Assembly: GCA_003130815.1 (NCBI GenBank)
Contig: QFDA01000001.1
Location: 758,131-822,130 of the forward strand
Source: Bacteroidetes bacterium SCGC AAA795-G10
GTDB taxonomy: Bacteria > Bacteroidota > Bacteroidia > Flavobacteriales > Flavobacteriaceae
Reading direction: 5' to 3'
DNA length: 64,000 nucleotides
Below the pieces are notes generated by a model. That model did no database searches and had not been told where the DNA came from. It worked only from the letters and a program-made list of their open reading frames with translations. Shown one piece after another: positions 9,098-19,100 of the stretch (positions within the stretch are counted from its first letter, which is position 1; each line of letters begins with the position of its first letter). A program made the position numbers and the translations under genes.

Positions 9098-10449
9098 TTA
9101 AAGGTGTTTTTATTTAAAAATTTTTCAACTGCATCTACAGATATTGATTTTTCTTCAAAATATTTTAAAGCAGCCAATTTTTCATTTTCATTCGCCTGAA
9201 GCTGATTTAGTATGTTAGTTAAATGCATTTTCATATGGCCTTTTTGTATACCAGATGTAATTAGAGAACGAAGAGCAGCAAAATTTTGAGCTAAACCTGC
9301 TACAGCGACTATTTCCATTAATTCTTCTGCACTAGGATTACCTAACAACTCTAGACACCAATTAGCCATTGGATGAAGTTTTGTAAGTCCGCCGACAGTA
9401 CCTAATGAAATTGGTAGGGTAAGTTCCATACAGAATTTTTCATCCTTTATGTAAGCGTTACTTAATGATTTATATTCGCCAGAGCGAGCAGCATACGCGT
9501 GTACTCCTGCTTCAATAGCTCTAAAATCGTTCCCGGTAGCAATTATTAATGCATCAACTCCATTCATTATACCCTTGTTGTGAGTAACAGCCCTGTATGG
9601 TTCAATATTTGCAATTTCAACAGCATTAATAAAACGCTTTGCATAATCAATTCCCTTACTACCATTTTTATTAAGTATAAAATTTTCAACCCTACAACTT
9701 ATTGAAGCGCGCACGATACATTCAGGGGTATAATTTGAAAGTATACTCATAATTATCTCCAACCTTTTATTTGTTTTTTTAGAAAGATTCTCTTTTTCAG
9801 AAAGGGCAAGAAATTTTTTAGCAACTTGTTCAAGACAGGAATTAATAAAATTAGCACCCATCGCATTATCAGTTTTAAAACGCAAATGGAGCTGAAAGTA
9901 GTTATTCATTCTATTGGTTTTATCAACAAGTTCGATGCTCTGAATCCCTCCACCACGCCTGTCCATTTTTTTTGTTAGACTATCAGTACTTCTTAATAAT
10001 TCTTCTTTTTTACTGATAAAAAAATCATGTAACTTTTTTGAGTCACCATAAAATAAAAAATGCACTTGGCCCACTTTTACAGTTTCAATTATTTCTGTTT
10101 TAAATCCTCCACGTGTACTCCAAAATTTTGCTGAATTTCCAGCTGCAGCTACTACTGAACTTTCTTCTATTGCCATTGGCAAGGAGTAAAATTTATCGTT
10201 TATTAAAAAATTTGGAGCGACACCAAGAGGTATATAGAAATTAGAAATGGTATTTTCTATAAATTCATCGTGGCTTTTTTGTAATTCTGAGTCGTTATTC
10301 CAATATTGCTCAAGTCTTTTCTTAGCCAGTTTTGTATCTTTAAAATGAGTTTTAGTAATCCAATCTATTTTTTCAGATTTTGATAATTTAGAAAAGCCTT
10401 CGATAACTTTGCCCATTAAAAACTTTTTAATAAAGATACTGAATTTCAA
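9094..10449 (-). CDS. Hydroxymethylglutaryl-CoA reductase, class II type; likely start is the internal Met at 10416
   Basis: PMAIEESSVVAAAGNSAKFWSTRGGF, ATGNDFRAIEAGVHAYAARSG, GLAQNFAALRSLITSGIQKGHMKMHL. Confidence 0.92.
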   Translation of the reverse strand: MKFSIFIKKFLMGKVIEGFSKLSKSEKIDWITKTHFKDTKLAKKRLEQYWNNDSELQKSHDEFIENTISNFYIPLGVAPNFLINDKFYSLPMAIEESSVVAAAGNSAKFWSTRGGFKTEIIETVKVGQVHFLFYGDSKKLHDFFISKKEELLRSTDSLTKKMDRRGGGIQSIELVDKTNRMNNYFQLHLRFKTDNAMGANFINSCLEQVAKKFLALSEKENLSKKTNKRLEIIMSILSNYTPECIVRASISCRVENFILNKNGSKGIDYAKRFINAVEIANIEPYRAVTHNKGIMNGVDALIIATGNDFRAIEAGVHAYAARSGEYKSLSNAYIKDEKFCMELTLPISLGTVGGLTKLHPMANWCLELLGNPSAEELMEIVAVAGLAQNFAALRSLITSGIQKGHMKMHLTNILNQLQANENEKLAALKYFEEKSISVDAVEKFLNKNTFK

Positions 10450-10486
10450 TCCCTTCTAAGATTAAGGTTACACCATTTTTCATAAA

Positions 10487-12718
10487 TTGCTTGAAAAAAT
10501 TATGAGAGCATATCATTTTTTATTAAAATTATTTTCTGAAAAAATTTATGAGATTTTCATCAATTGTAAACCTCAATATTTGCTAATTTTCTTAATCAAT
10601 TTTTTTTTTATTAATGCACAAAATTCGATTCTAGATTTTGGGGAATTGTGGCAAGGAAAGTTCGAACCTGAAAGGTTAGAAATGATTAGATCTATGAATG
10701 ATGGAGTGCATTACACAGTAATAGAACAGGAAAAAAATTCAACAAAAATAGTTTCCTACTCATATGAAAAGGCAAAAGAAAAAAATATAGTTTTTGATTC
10801 AAGTCAGTTTTCAGAGATATTAGAAATTTCAGATTATTCCTTTTCTAAAGATGAAAATAAGGTTTTACTTGAAACAAATAAAGATCAGATTTATAGAAGG
10901 TCAAAACAAGCATTTTATTGGGTTTATAACCTAAAGACTAAAAAATTAGATAAAGTATTCAATGAGAAAATTCAAGAGCCACTTCTCTCTCCTGATGGAG
11001 TTAAAGTTGCTTTTGTATTTAAAAGAAATCTTTTTGTAAAAAATTTAAATACTCAAAAAATTTCACAAATAACCTTTGATGGTGACTATCAAACAATAAA
11101 TGGAATTACTGATTGGGTGTATGAGGAGGAGTTTGGTTTTGTAAGAGCATTTGATTGGAGTAAGGATTCAAATCATATTGCATATATGCGATTTGATGAA
11201 TCAAAGGTTCCATTATTCTCAATGGATGTTTATGGGAGAGAAACTTATCCTTTTCCATACATGTTCAGATATCCAAAAGCTGGAGAAGAAAATTCAACTA
11301 TAACACTGTATACCTTTAACTTGCAGAGTGGCTCAAAAGAAACTATTCCATTTCAAGATAAGCCTTACTATATACCGAGAATTAAATTTGAAGGTGGAGA
11401 AAAAAGTTTAATTATACAGACATTAAATAGACATCAAAATGATCTAAAACTATGGCGATGGGATATAGAAAAAAAAGAGTTTCAACTTTTATTAAGGGAG
11501 CAGGATAAAGCCTATGTAAGCATTTATGATGACCTTATTTTTTTGGAAGATAACAGCTTTCTATGGACAAGTGAGCGGGATGGCTACAAACACATTTATC
11601 ATTATGATAAAAATGGAAAATTACTAAAACAACTTACTAATGGTAATTGGGAAGTAACATCATTATATACATTTAATCCAAATACTAAAGAAGTTTACTA
11701 TCAGTCAGTAGAAGGAAGTTCGATTGAAAGAGGAATTTATGCTATTAAACTCTCAGGAGAGGGTAAAAGAAAACTACAACCTAGTAAAGGGACTAATGGA
11801 GCAACGTTCAGTAAACAAGGCACCTATTACATACACTCATATTCCGATGAAAAGACACCTCCTTTATATTCATTATATAAGACAAAAAATAATAAAATTG
11901 TTAGAGAATTACTTGAAAATTCTCAACTTCTAAACACTTTGAAACCGTTTAATTTTTCTAATAAAGAATTTTCAAAAATTGAAATTAATGGGAATGAATT
12001 GAATACATGGATTATTAAACCTAGAAATTTTAATCCAAAAAAAAAGTACCCATTGCTTATGTTCCAATACTCTGGACCAGGCTCCCAACAGGTTGCAAAT
12101 AGGTGGGGAGATCCTAGAACACTTTGGCACAAATATCTCGCTAATCAGGGATATATAATAGCATGTGTAGATGGAATAGGAACAGGTTATAAAGGAGCTA
12201 AATTTAAAAAATCTACATACTTAAATTTAGTCAAATTTGAGGCATTAGATCAAATTGATGTTGCTAAATATTTTGGTTCCTTACCTTATATTGATAATAA
12301 AAGAATAGGAATATGGGGATGGAGTTTTGGTGGACATATGGCAGCACATTGTTTGTTAACAGGAAAAGAAATATTTTCGCTTGCCATAGCTGTTGCACCA
12401 GTTACAAACTGGCGTTTTTATGATACTATATATACAGAAAGATTTTTAAGAACACCGCAAGAAAATCCAGAAGGGTATGATTTTAACTCTCCTCTAAATT
12501 ATGCTGATCAATTAGAGGGTAAATTTCTTATTATCCATGGTTCTGGGGATGATAATGTTCATGTTCAAAATACTATGCGTATGGTTGAGGAATTAATACA
12601 ATCAGATAAACAATTTGAATGGATGATTTATCCAGATAAAAATCATGGTATATATGGTGGGAATACTAGAAAGCACCTCTACAAAAAGATGACAAATTTT
12701 ATTCTTCAAAATTTATAA
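10487..12718 (+). CDS. Dipeptidyl-peptidase IV (S9 family serine peptidase); true start possibly 10502
   Basis: DPPIV N-terminal propeller; GIWGWSFGGHMAAHCLL nucleophile elbow; DDNVH; KNHGIYGG. Confidence 0.93.
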   Translation: MLEKIMRAYHFLLKLFSEKIYEIFINCKPQYLLIFLINFFFINAQNSILDFGELWQGKFEPERLEMIRSMNDGVHYTVIEQEKNSTKIVSYSYEKAKEKNIVFDSSQFSEILEISDYSFSKDENKVLLETNKDQIYRRSKQAFYWVYNLKTKKLDKVFNEKIQEPLLSPDGVKVAFVFKRNLFVKNLNTQKISQITFDGDYQTINGITDWVYEEEFGFVRAFDWSKDSNHIAYMRFDESKVPLFSMDVYGRETYPFPYMFRYPKAGEENSTITLYTFNLQSGSKETIPFQDKPYYIPRIKFEGGEKSLIIQTLNRHQNDLKLWRWDIEKKEFQLLLREQDKAYVSIYDDLIFLEDNSFLWTSERDGYKHIYHYDKNGKLLKQLTNGNWEVTSLYTFNPNTKEVYYQSVEGSSIERGIYAIKLSGEGKRKLQPSKGTNGATFSKQGTYYIHSYSDEKTPPLYSLYKTKNNKIVRELLENSQLLNTLKPFNFSNKEFSKIEINGNELNTWIIKPRNFNPKKKYPLLMFQYSGPGSQQVANRWGDPRTLWHKYLANQGYIIACVDGIGTGYKGAKFKKSTYLNLVKFEALDQIDVAKYFGSLPYIDNKRIGIWGWSFGGHMAAHCLLTGKEIFSLAIAVAPVTNWRFYDTIYTERFLRTPQENPEGYDFNSPLNYADQLEGKFLIIHGSGDDNVHVQNTMRMVEELIQSDKQFEWMIYPDKNHGIYGGNTRKHLYKKMTNFILQNL

Positions 12719-12737
12719 TATAGTATTTACACAAATT

Positions 12738-14084
12738 ATGATTGAAAATAAAAAATTAATTGAACCTAAGTTAACTTTTGGACATCCTCCAGGACTTTAT
12801 GTTTTATTTTTTACTGAATTATGGGAGCGATTTTCTTATTATGGTATGAGGGCTTTGTTTACACTTTTTCTTGTAGCTAAAACGGATTCTGAAAATCCAG
12901 GATTTGGATGGACTAATTCAGAAGCTATTGCCCTTTATGGATGGTATACTATGCTGGTTTACTTAGCATCTTTACCAGGTGGATGGATTGCGGATAAAAT
13001 ATTAGGTCAAAAGAAAACAGTAATGTTAGGTGGTATTTTACTTTGTATTGGACATACAATTTTGGCTTTTGATAACGAGCTTAGTTTTTATTTAGGGTGT
13101 TTTTTTGTCATTTTAGGTGTAGGAGGTCTCAAACCAAATATTTCTAGTATGGTCGGAGGTCTATATCAAAAAGGAGACGAAAGAAGGGACCTAGGATTTT
13201 ACATTTTTTACATGGGGATTAATATTGGTGGATTCGCAGCACCTATTTTATGTGGATGGGTAGGAGAGACATATAATTGGCATTATGGTTTTGGTTTAGC
13301 AGCAATTGGAATGTTTTTTGGGCAATTAACTTATTTTTATGGGCAGAGATATTTAGTAGGAGTAGGAGATTTTATTGGCAAAAGCTCTCATCCTGATAAT
13401 AAATTAATAAAGCATAAACTCACTCAAGTTGAGAAGGACAGGATAAAAGTTTTACTAATCTCTTTTTTATTAATAATTATTTTTTGGGGTGCTTTTGAAC
13501 AAGCAGGTGGATTAATGAATCTTTATGCAAAACAAAAAACAGATCGGATGCTTTTGGGGATTGAAATTCCAGCTTCATGGTTTCAATCTCTAAATTCGTT
13601 TTTTATAATTACTCTTGCTGTTTCTGTGGGAGGATTTTGGATGCGATGGAAATTAAAAGGTAAAGAAGCATCGTCATTATATAAAATTGCAATAGGAATT
13701 TTGATTATGGGATTGGGTTTTATGTTTATGCGCTTTGCTTCGTCAGATTATGAGGTTTATGGTAAATCGGCTATGTATTGGCTAGTATTAGCCTATTTGT
13801 TTCATACAATTGGAGAATTGTGTGCCTCACCTGTATCTTTGTCATTTATAACCAAATTAGCTCCATTGAAGTATTCTTCATCAATAATGGGTCTATATTG
13901 GGCTGCTACAGGATTAGGCAATAAACTTGCTGCTGCGATTGGAGGTTTTGCAGAAAAAGCAGGAGAAAAGCAAATCTTTACAGGGATATTTATTTTTTGC
14001 ACACTTATTGCTTTATTAGTTATTTTACTCCTTAAACATTTGAAAAAACTTACACATGGCGCTGAAGAACTTCAAAAAATTTAA
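12738..14084 (+). CDS. POT-family proton-dependent oligopeptide transporter
   Basis: FTELWERFSYYGMRALFTLFLV (ExxERFxYYG), GGLKPNISSMVGGLY. Confidence 0.93.
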   Translation: MIENKKLIEPKLTFGHPPGLYVLFFTELWERFSYYGMRALFTLFLVAKTDSENPGFGWTNSEAIALYGWYTMLVYLASLPGGWIADKILGQKKTVMLGGILLCIGHTILAFDNELSFYLGCFFVILGVGGLKPNISSMVGGLYQKGDERRDLGFYIFYMGINIGGFAAPILCGWVGETYNWHYGFGLAAIGMFFGQLTYFYGQRYLVGVGDFIGKSSHPDNKLIKHKLTQVEKDRIKVLLISFLLIIIFWGAFEQAGGLMNLYAKQKTDRMLLGIEIPASWFQSLNSFFIITLAVSVGGFWMRWKLKGKEASSLYKIAIGILIMGLGFMFMRFASSDYEVYGKSAMYWLVLAYLFHTIGELCASPVSLSFITKLAPLKYSSSIMGLYWAATGLGNKLAAAIGGFAEKAGEKQIFTGIFIFCTLIALLVILLLKHLKKLTHGAEELQKI

Positions 14085-14124
14085 TTGTTTTGTAACTTTA
14101 TAGTGATTATATAAATTTTTCGTT

Positions 14125-14667
14125 TTGGTTCGTACAATATTCATATTAATTTTCCTGACTCACTCAATTAATTTATGCGCTCAAAAAATTAATTGGATGA
14201 CTTTAGATGAGGCAAGAGCAGCTCAAAAAAAAGAACCAAAGAAAATTTTTATGGATGTTTACACTAACTGGTGTGGCCCTTGTAAGCTATTAGATAAAAA
14301 CACTTTCCAAAATCCAGATGTGTCTCGTTATATTAGTGAGCATTTTTATGCGGTAAAATTTAATGCCGAAGGGACAGAAGAAATAACCTTTTATAATCAA
14401 AAATTTACAAACCCTAATTACGATCCCAACCGAAATGGAAGAAATGCAACTCATCAGTTTACACAATTTCTTGGAGTAAGGGGATACCCAACAATGGTTT
14501 TTTTAAGCGAAGATGGAGATCCAATTATGCCATTAGTCGGTTATTTCAAACCAAAACAAATTGAACTTTATTTGAAAATGATCAAACAAGGCGACTACCA
14601 AGTTTTTTCAAAACCTGAAGACTTTGAAAATTACAAGAAAAACTTTGTACCGCGTTTTAGAGGGTAA
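14125..14667 (+). CDS. Periplasmic thioredoxin-fold protein
   Basis: Signal peptide, DVYTNWCGPCKLLDKNTF; TTG start. Confidence 0.88.
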   Translation: MVRTIFILIFLTHSINLCAQKINWMTLDEARAAQKKEPKKIFMDVYTNWCGPCKLLDKNTFQNPDVSRYISEHFYAVKFNAEGTEEITFYNQKFTNPNYDPNRNGRNATHQFTQFLGVRGYPTMVFLSEDGDPIMPLVGYFKPKQIELYLKMIKQGDYQVFSKPEDFENYKKNFVPRFRG

Positions 14668-14671
14668 CTAT

Positions 14672-15784
14672 TCAATTAGATTTTATTGAATTAAAAATCA
14701 GTCTGGCAGTTTTATTACTAGCCCCTGGTTTACCTAATTTTAATTTCAATTTTAAGTAATCATTTTTCATGTTTTCTAATTCTCTTTCTTTTAATAGTCT
14801 GTTTAAGCTTAAAGTTAGGTTTTCAAAATTTAATTCTTTTTGAATTAGTTCAACCAAACTTTTTTTATTCAAAATCAGGTTTACAAGGGATACATATTTA
14901 ACTTTGATAAATTTCCTAGCAATCCAATAATTTATGGGTTTAGTTTTGTAGCAAACAATCTGAGGAGTGTTAAAAAGTGCTGCCTCTAAAGTTGCTGTAC
15001 CACTTGTAACTAATGCAAATGTGCTGCAATTTAAAAGATCGTAAGTTTGGTTGTAAACAATCTTAATATTTGAGTTTTCAGTGAAAGAATCATACTTTTC
15101 AGTAGGTATTCCAGGAGCTCCAGCTATAATAAATTGATATTCATTAAATTTTTTTGCAACCTTAATAAAGACAGGTAAAATTTTATTTATTTCTTGTAGT
15201 CTGCTACCAGGCAATAGGGCAATAATTTTTTTCTGATTTAAATTATATTTCTTTTTAAAAAGAGGATTTTCAATAAAATTTTTGTGTAGATCTAATTGGG
15301 GATGTCCAACAAAATGAACAGGGAAGTTATATTTTTTTTCAAAAAATTTTTTCTCAAATTTGAGAATTACATAAAGTGCATCTATATTTTGTTTTATCTG
15401 TTTTACCCTCCACTCTTTCCAAGCCCAAATTTTAGGACTTATATAATAATGGTTCCTAAACCTCTTTTTCTTAGCCCATTTGGCTATTCTTAAGTTAAAA
15501 CCAGGATAATCAATGTAAATTATTGTATCTGGATTAAAATCTTTAATATCTTTTTTACAAAATTTTATATACTTGATAATTTTTGGAATACTGAGAAAAA
15601 CATCTACGAATCCCATAACTGCAAGTTCCTTATAATGCTTTACAATAATTGCCCCCTCCATTTTCATTAAATCACCTCCCCATACTCGAAATTTTGCTTT
15701 TTTATCAAAAGATTTAAGAGCTTTAATTAATAATGAACCGTAAAGATCTCCTGATGCTTCTCCTGAAATAATATAATATTTCAC
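14672..15784 (-). CDS. lpxB: Lipid-A-disaccharide synthase
   Basis: MKYYIISGEASGDLYGSLLI, LLPGSRLQEI, LVTSGTATLEAALFNTPQIVCYKT. Confidence 0.95.
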   Translation of the reverse strand: MKYYIISGEASGDLYGSLLIKALKSFDKKAKFRVWGGDLMKMEGAIIVKHYKELAVMGFVDVFLSIPKIIKYIKFCKKDIKDFNPDTIIYIDYPGFNLRIAKWAKKKRFRNHYYISPKIWAWKEWRVKQIKQNIDALYVILKFEKKFFEKKYNFPVHFVGHPQLDLHKNFIENPLFKKKYNLNQKKIIALLPGSRLQEINKILPVFIKVAKKFNEYQFIIAGAPGIPTEKYDSFTENSNIKIVYNQTYDLLNCSTFALVTSGTATLEAALFNTPQIVCYKTKPINYWIARKFIKVKYVSLVNLILNKKSLVELIQKELNFENLTLSLNRLLKERELENMKNDYLKLKLKLGKPGASNKTARLIFNSIKSN

Positions 15785-15795
15785 GGGATTTAATT

Positions 15796-16089
15796 TTAAA
15801 AATTTATTTTTAAAACTCCTATCACAAAAACTAGGATCAAAGAAATTGCGACTAACCCAGCTGCAAAATCAAATTTATTTTTTCTGAGTGCAATAAAAAA
15901 AATGGGTAAATTAATGAGTGCTGCAAGTGAAATCAACCCCCCCAGTTTTTGTTTTTTGTATAATTTTAAAATGCTTTCTTCAAGCGGAACTTCTGATAGG
16001 AAAAATAATAATATCAATACGCCAAAACTTGTCCATAATAATCCAGCAAATAGTCCCCAGAAAAAATATTTACTTTTTACAAATCCCAT
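15796..16089 (-). CDS. Small membrane protein of unknown function (97 aa)
   Basis: Hydrophobic ORF overlapping the 3' end of surE by 13 bp and lying directly before lpxB. Confidence 0.6.
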   Translation of the reverse strand: MGFVKSKYFFWGLFAGLLWTSFGVLILLFFLSEVPLEESILKLYKKQKLGGLISLAALINLPIFFIALRKNKFDFAAGLVAISLILVFVIGVLKINF

Positions 16090-16847
16090 TTTTTCAGTGT
16101 CTGAATCATATTGTGATCAGTTAAATCAAATTGTGTAGGTACTATCGAAATATAGTTATTATCTAGAGCCCATTCATCAGTATCAATACCATTATCATTA
16201 TTTAAAAAAGTTCCTGTCAACCAATAATATTTTTCACCCATGGGATTTGAGCGCTTATCAAATTTTTCTAACCAAGTCGTGTTAGCCTGTCTACAAATTT
16301 TGATTCCTTTAATTTGATTTTCCTTTAGCTTTGGCAAATTTACATTTAAGATTAAATTTTTATGTGTGGGATTATTTATGACTTCAAGAGTTATCTTTTT
16401 AATGTAATTTTTAAATGGTTTGAAATCAGCATTCCATTTAAAATCCAATAATGAGAAACCAATTGCAGGAACACCTTGAATCCCCGCTTCAATAGCTGCA
16501 CTCATTGTACCTGAATAAACTACATTTATTGATGAATTCGACCCATGGTTAATCCCTGAAACACAAATATCAGGTTTTCGATCTAAGATTTCATTTATAG
16601 CTAATTTGACACAGTCAGCGGGTGTTCCTGAGCAGCTATACTCAATTGTATTGATGTTATCTGATTTTATTTTTTTGCAGTGTAGTATAGAGTTTATTGT
16701 GATGGCATGCCCCATGGCTGATTGGGGAGAATCTGGTGCTACAACAAAAACTTCTCCAATACCACTCATTATTTTTATAAGTGCTCGAAGGCCAGGTGCA
16801 TTAATTCCATCATCATTTGTAACTAGAATGAGTGGTTTTTTATTCAT
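16077..16847 (-). CDS. surE: 5'/3'-nucleotidase SurE
   Basis: ILVTNDDGINAPGLRAL, VVAPDSPQSAMGHAITI, SGTPADCVKLAI. Confidence 0.96.
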   Translation of the reverse strand: MNKKPLILVTNDDGINAPGLRALIKIMSGIGEVFVVAPDSPQSAMGHAITINSILHCKKIKSDNINTIEYSCSGTPADCVKLAINEILDRKPDICVSGINHGSNSSINVVYSGTMSAAIEAGIQGVPAIGFSLLDFKWNADFKPFKNYIKKITLEVINNPTHKNLILNVNLPKLKENQIKGIKICRQANTTWLEKFDKRSNPMGEKYYWLTGTFLNNDNGIDTDEWALDNNYISIVPTQFDLTDHNMIQTLKKWDL

Positions 16848-16942
16848 AGATAATTTTCATGGTAAATTTAGCAAATCTTTATCCGGTTTCTTTTATATAA
16901 CACCAATAAAAGTGTATTATAATATCCTTATATTTGCTCGCA

Positions 16943-19084
16943 ATGAAAAAGATATTAAAGATTACATTTTTTCGAAAATACATTTGGTTATTAGTTTTTA
17001 TTTTTTGTAGTGCCTTAAATTATGGAGTTGCTTTAAAAGACCAAGATCCAAATAAAGACAAGTTACTTGTTGAGATAATTTCTTATGTCATTAAACGGGG
17101 ACATTATGATCCAAGAGAAATAAATGATTCCTTTTCTGAAAATGTTTTTATGAATTATTTAGAAAGCTTAGATGGTCAACACAGGTTCTTTCTTCAATCA
17201 GATTTAAGGTCATTTGAATCATTCCGTTTTAAAATTGATGACGAGATAAAAAATGCACAAATCAATTTTTTTAATATTACTTTTTCAAAGCTGAAGGAGA
17301 GAATGGAACAAGTGGAAGGGTTTTATTCAGAAATATTAAATAAGCCATTTGACTTTAATATTAAAGAGGAAATTAATTTAGACTTCGAATCTAAACCTTA
17401 CGCTAAATCACTTGAGGAATTAAAGACTTTTTGGAGGAAAAGATTTAAACTAAATGCACTTGAGACATTTACAGCAAAAAAAGATGAGGAAATTGAAAAA
17501 AAGAAGTTAGATAATACCTATGAAATGATTTCTGACATAGAAATAGAAAAGATTGCGAGAAAAGATATAGAAGAAAACATTAATAATTTATTTGAAATTT
17601 ATAATGATCAGAAAAGAAAAGATTGGTTTTCAATTTATTTAAACTCCATAGTACTTCAATTTGATCCTCATACATATTATTTTGCTCCAAGGGACAAAGA
17701 TAGGTTCGATATGTCTATGTCAGGTAAATTTGAAGGTATTGGAGCTAGGCTAAGTAAAAGAAATCAACAAATAAAAGTTGTAGAAATTATTTCAGGAGGC
17801 CCTGTTTGGAGGCAAGAAAATCTTGAAGTGGGAGACGCAATTTTAAAAGTTAGACAGGAAGATCAACTTGAAGCTATAGACATTTCGGGAATGGTCATTG
17901 ATGAAGCTGTAAAATTGATTAAAGGCCCTAAAGGGACAAAAGTTTTTCTTACCATTAAACGAGTTGAGGGAAATATAGAAGAAATATCTATTACAAGAGA
18001 TGTTGTTGAGCTTGAAGAAACTTATGCAAAATCAACACTGATCAAAGATATTTCTGGTGATTATGGATTAATCGAATTACCAAAATTTTATATCAATTTT
18101 GAAAATTATAATGAACGTAATGCAGCAGTTGATGTTAAAAAAGAATTACTGCAGCTAAAAGAAAAAAATGTAAAAGGAATCATTCTTGATTTGAGAAATA
18201 ATGGCGGGGGCTCTTTGAAGACAGTTGTTGACATGACAGGTTATTTTATTGACAAAGGGCCAGTTGTTCAAGTCAAGAGTACTGGGGGTAGAAAAGAAGT
18301 TCTAAGAGACGTTGATCCTTCAATAATTTGGGATGGTCCTTTGGTTATACTTGTTAATGAATTTTCAGCATCTGCATCTGAAATTATTGCTGCTGCACTC
18401 CAAGACTATAAGAGGGCAATTGTCTTAGGTAGTGAGCAGACATTCGGTAAGGGAACTGTTCAAAATGTTATTGATTTGAATAAAATGATAACTGGAGGAA
18501 CTTATGGAGACTTGGGAGCTTTAAAGGTAACGACTGATAAATTTTATCGTGTGAATGGGAAGTCGACACAACTTGAAGGTGTTAAAAGTGATATTATTTT
18601 TCCAGATCGTTATGCTTATGTTGAAATGGGTGAAAAAGATCAAGATAATCCATTATCATGGGACCGTATAACACCTGCAAATTATAAACCATCAGTCATG
18701 AATAATTATGATTATGCAGTAGAAAAGAGTAAAAAAAGATTAAAAGATAACCCTATAGTATCACTTATTGATGAACAGGCCCTATGGGTTAAAAGGCAAC
18801 AAAGTGACTTCTCATATTATTTAGATTATGAATCCTTTAAAACTGAAATGGAATCGAAAAAAAAATATGCAAAACGTTTTGATAAATTATCAGAATTTAT
18901 GGCACCTTTCGAATTTCAATGGCTCCCTGAAGCAGGCCAAAAAACTCCACCAAATGATACGGCTATTGAAAAAAGAAATAGAGGAGTTGAATCTTTAAAG
19001 AAAGATTTTTATATTACCGAGGCAGTTAGGATTCTTAAAGACCTTTCATCATTAGATTCTAAAGGTTCTATAGCAAAAAAATAA
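16943..19084 (+). CDS. prc: Carboxy-terminal (tail-specific) processing peptidase; ORF track starts at an upstream TTG (16934)
   Basis: PDZ domain, GIILDLRNNGGGSLKTVVDMTGYFI, NEFSASASEIIAAALQDYKRAIVLGSEQTFGKGTVQ. Confidence 0.92.
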   Translation: MKKILKITFFRKYIWLLVFIFCSALNYGVALKDQDPNKDKLLVEIISYVIKRGHYDPREINDSFSENVFMNYLESLDGQHRFFLQSDLRSFESFRFKIDDEIKNAQINFFNITFSKLKERMEQVEGFYSEILNKPFDFNIKEEINLDFESKPYAKSLEELKTFWRKRFKLNALETFTAKKDEEIEKKKLDNTYEMISDIEIEKIARKDIEENINNLFEIYNDQKRKDWFSIYLNSIVLQFDPHTYYFAPRDKDRFDMSMSGKFEGIGARLSKRNQQIKVVEIISGGPVWRQENLEVGDAILKVRQEDQLEAIDISGMVIDEAVKLIKGPKGTKVFLTIKRVEGNIEEISITRDVVELEETYAKSTLIKDISGDYGLIELPKFYINFENYNERNAAVDVKKELLQLKEKNVKGIILDLRNNGGGSLKTVVDMTGYFIDKGPVVQVKSTGGRKEVLRDVDPSIIWDGPLVILVNEFSASASEIIAAALQDYKRAIVLGSEQTFGKGTVQNVIDLNKMITGGTYGDLGALKVTTDKFYRVNGKSTQLEGVKSDIIFPDRYAYVEMGEKDQDNPLSWDRITPANYKPSVMNNYDYAVEKSKKRLKDNPIVSLIDEQALWVKRQQSDFSYYLDYESFKTEMESKKKYAKRFDKLSEFMAPFEFQWLPEAGQKTPPNDTAIEKRNRGVESLKKDFYITEAVRILKDLSSLDSKGSIAKK

Positions 19085-19100
19085 TATACAGTAAATTAAG

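Noticed and set aside
14093-14100. TAACTTTA recurring upstream of several genes (also about 27741) as a distinct promoter class
   Set aside because: Close to TAnnTTTG but without a consistent -33 element; in such AT-rich DNA it is not distinguishable from chance by eye.
16606-17010. 134-aa plus-strand ORF across the surE/prc region
   Set aside because: Antisense to surE and out of frame with prc; both neighbours are confidently identified.
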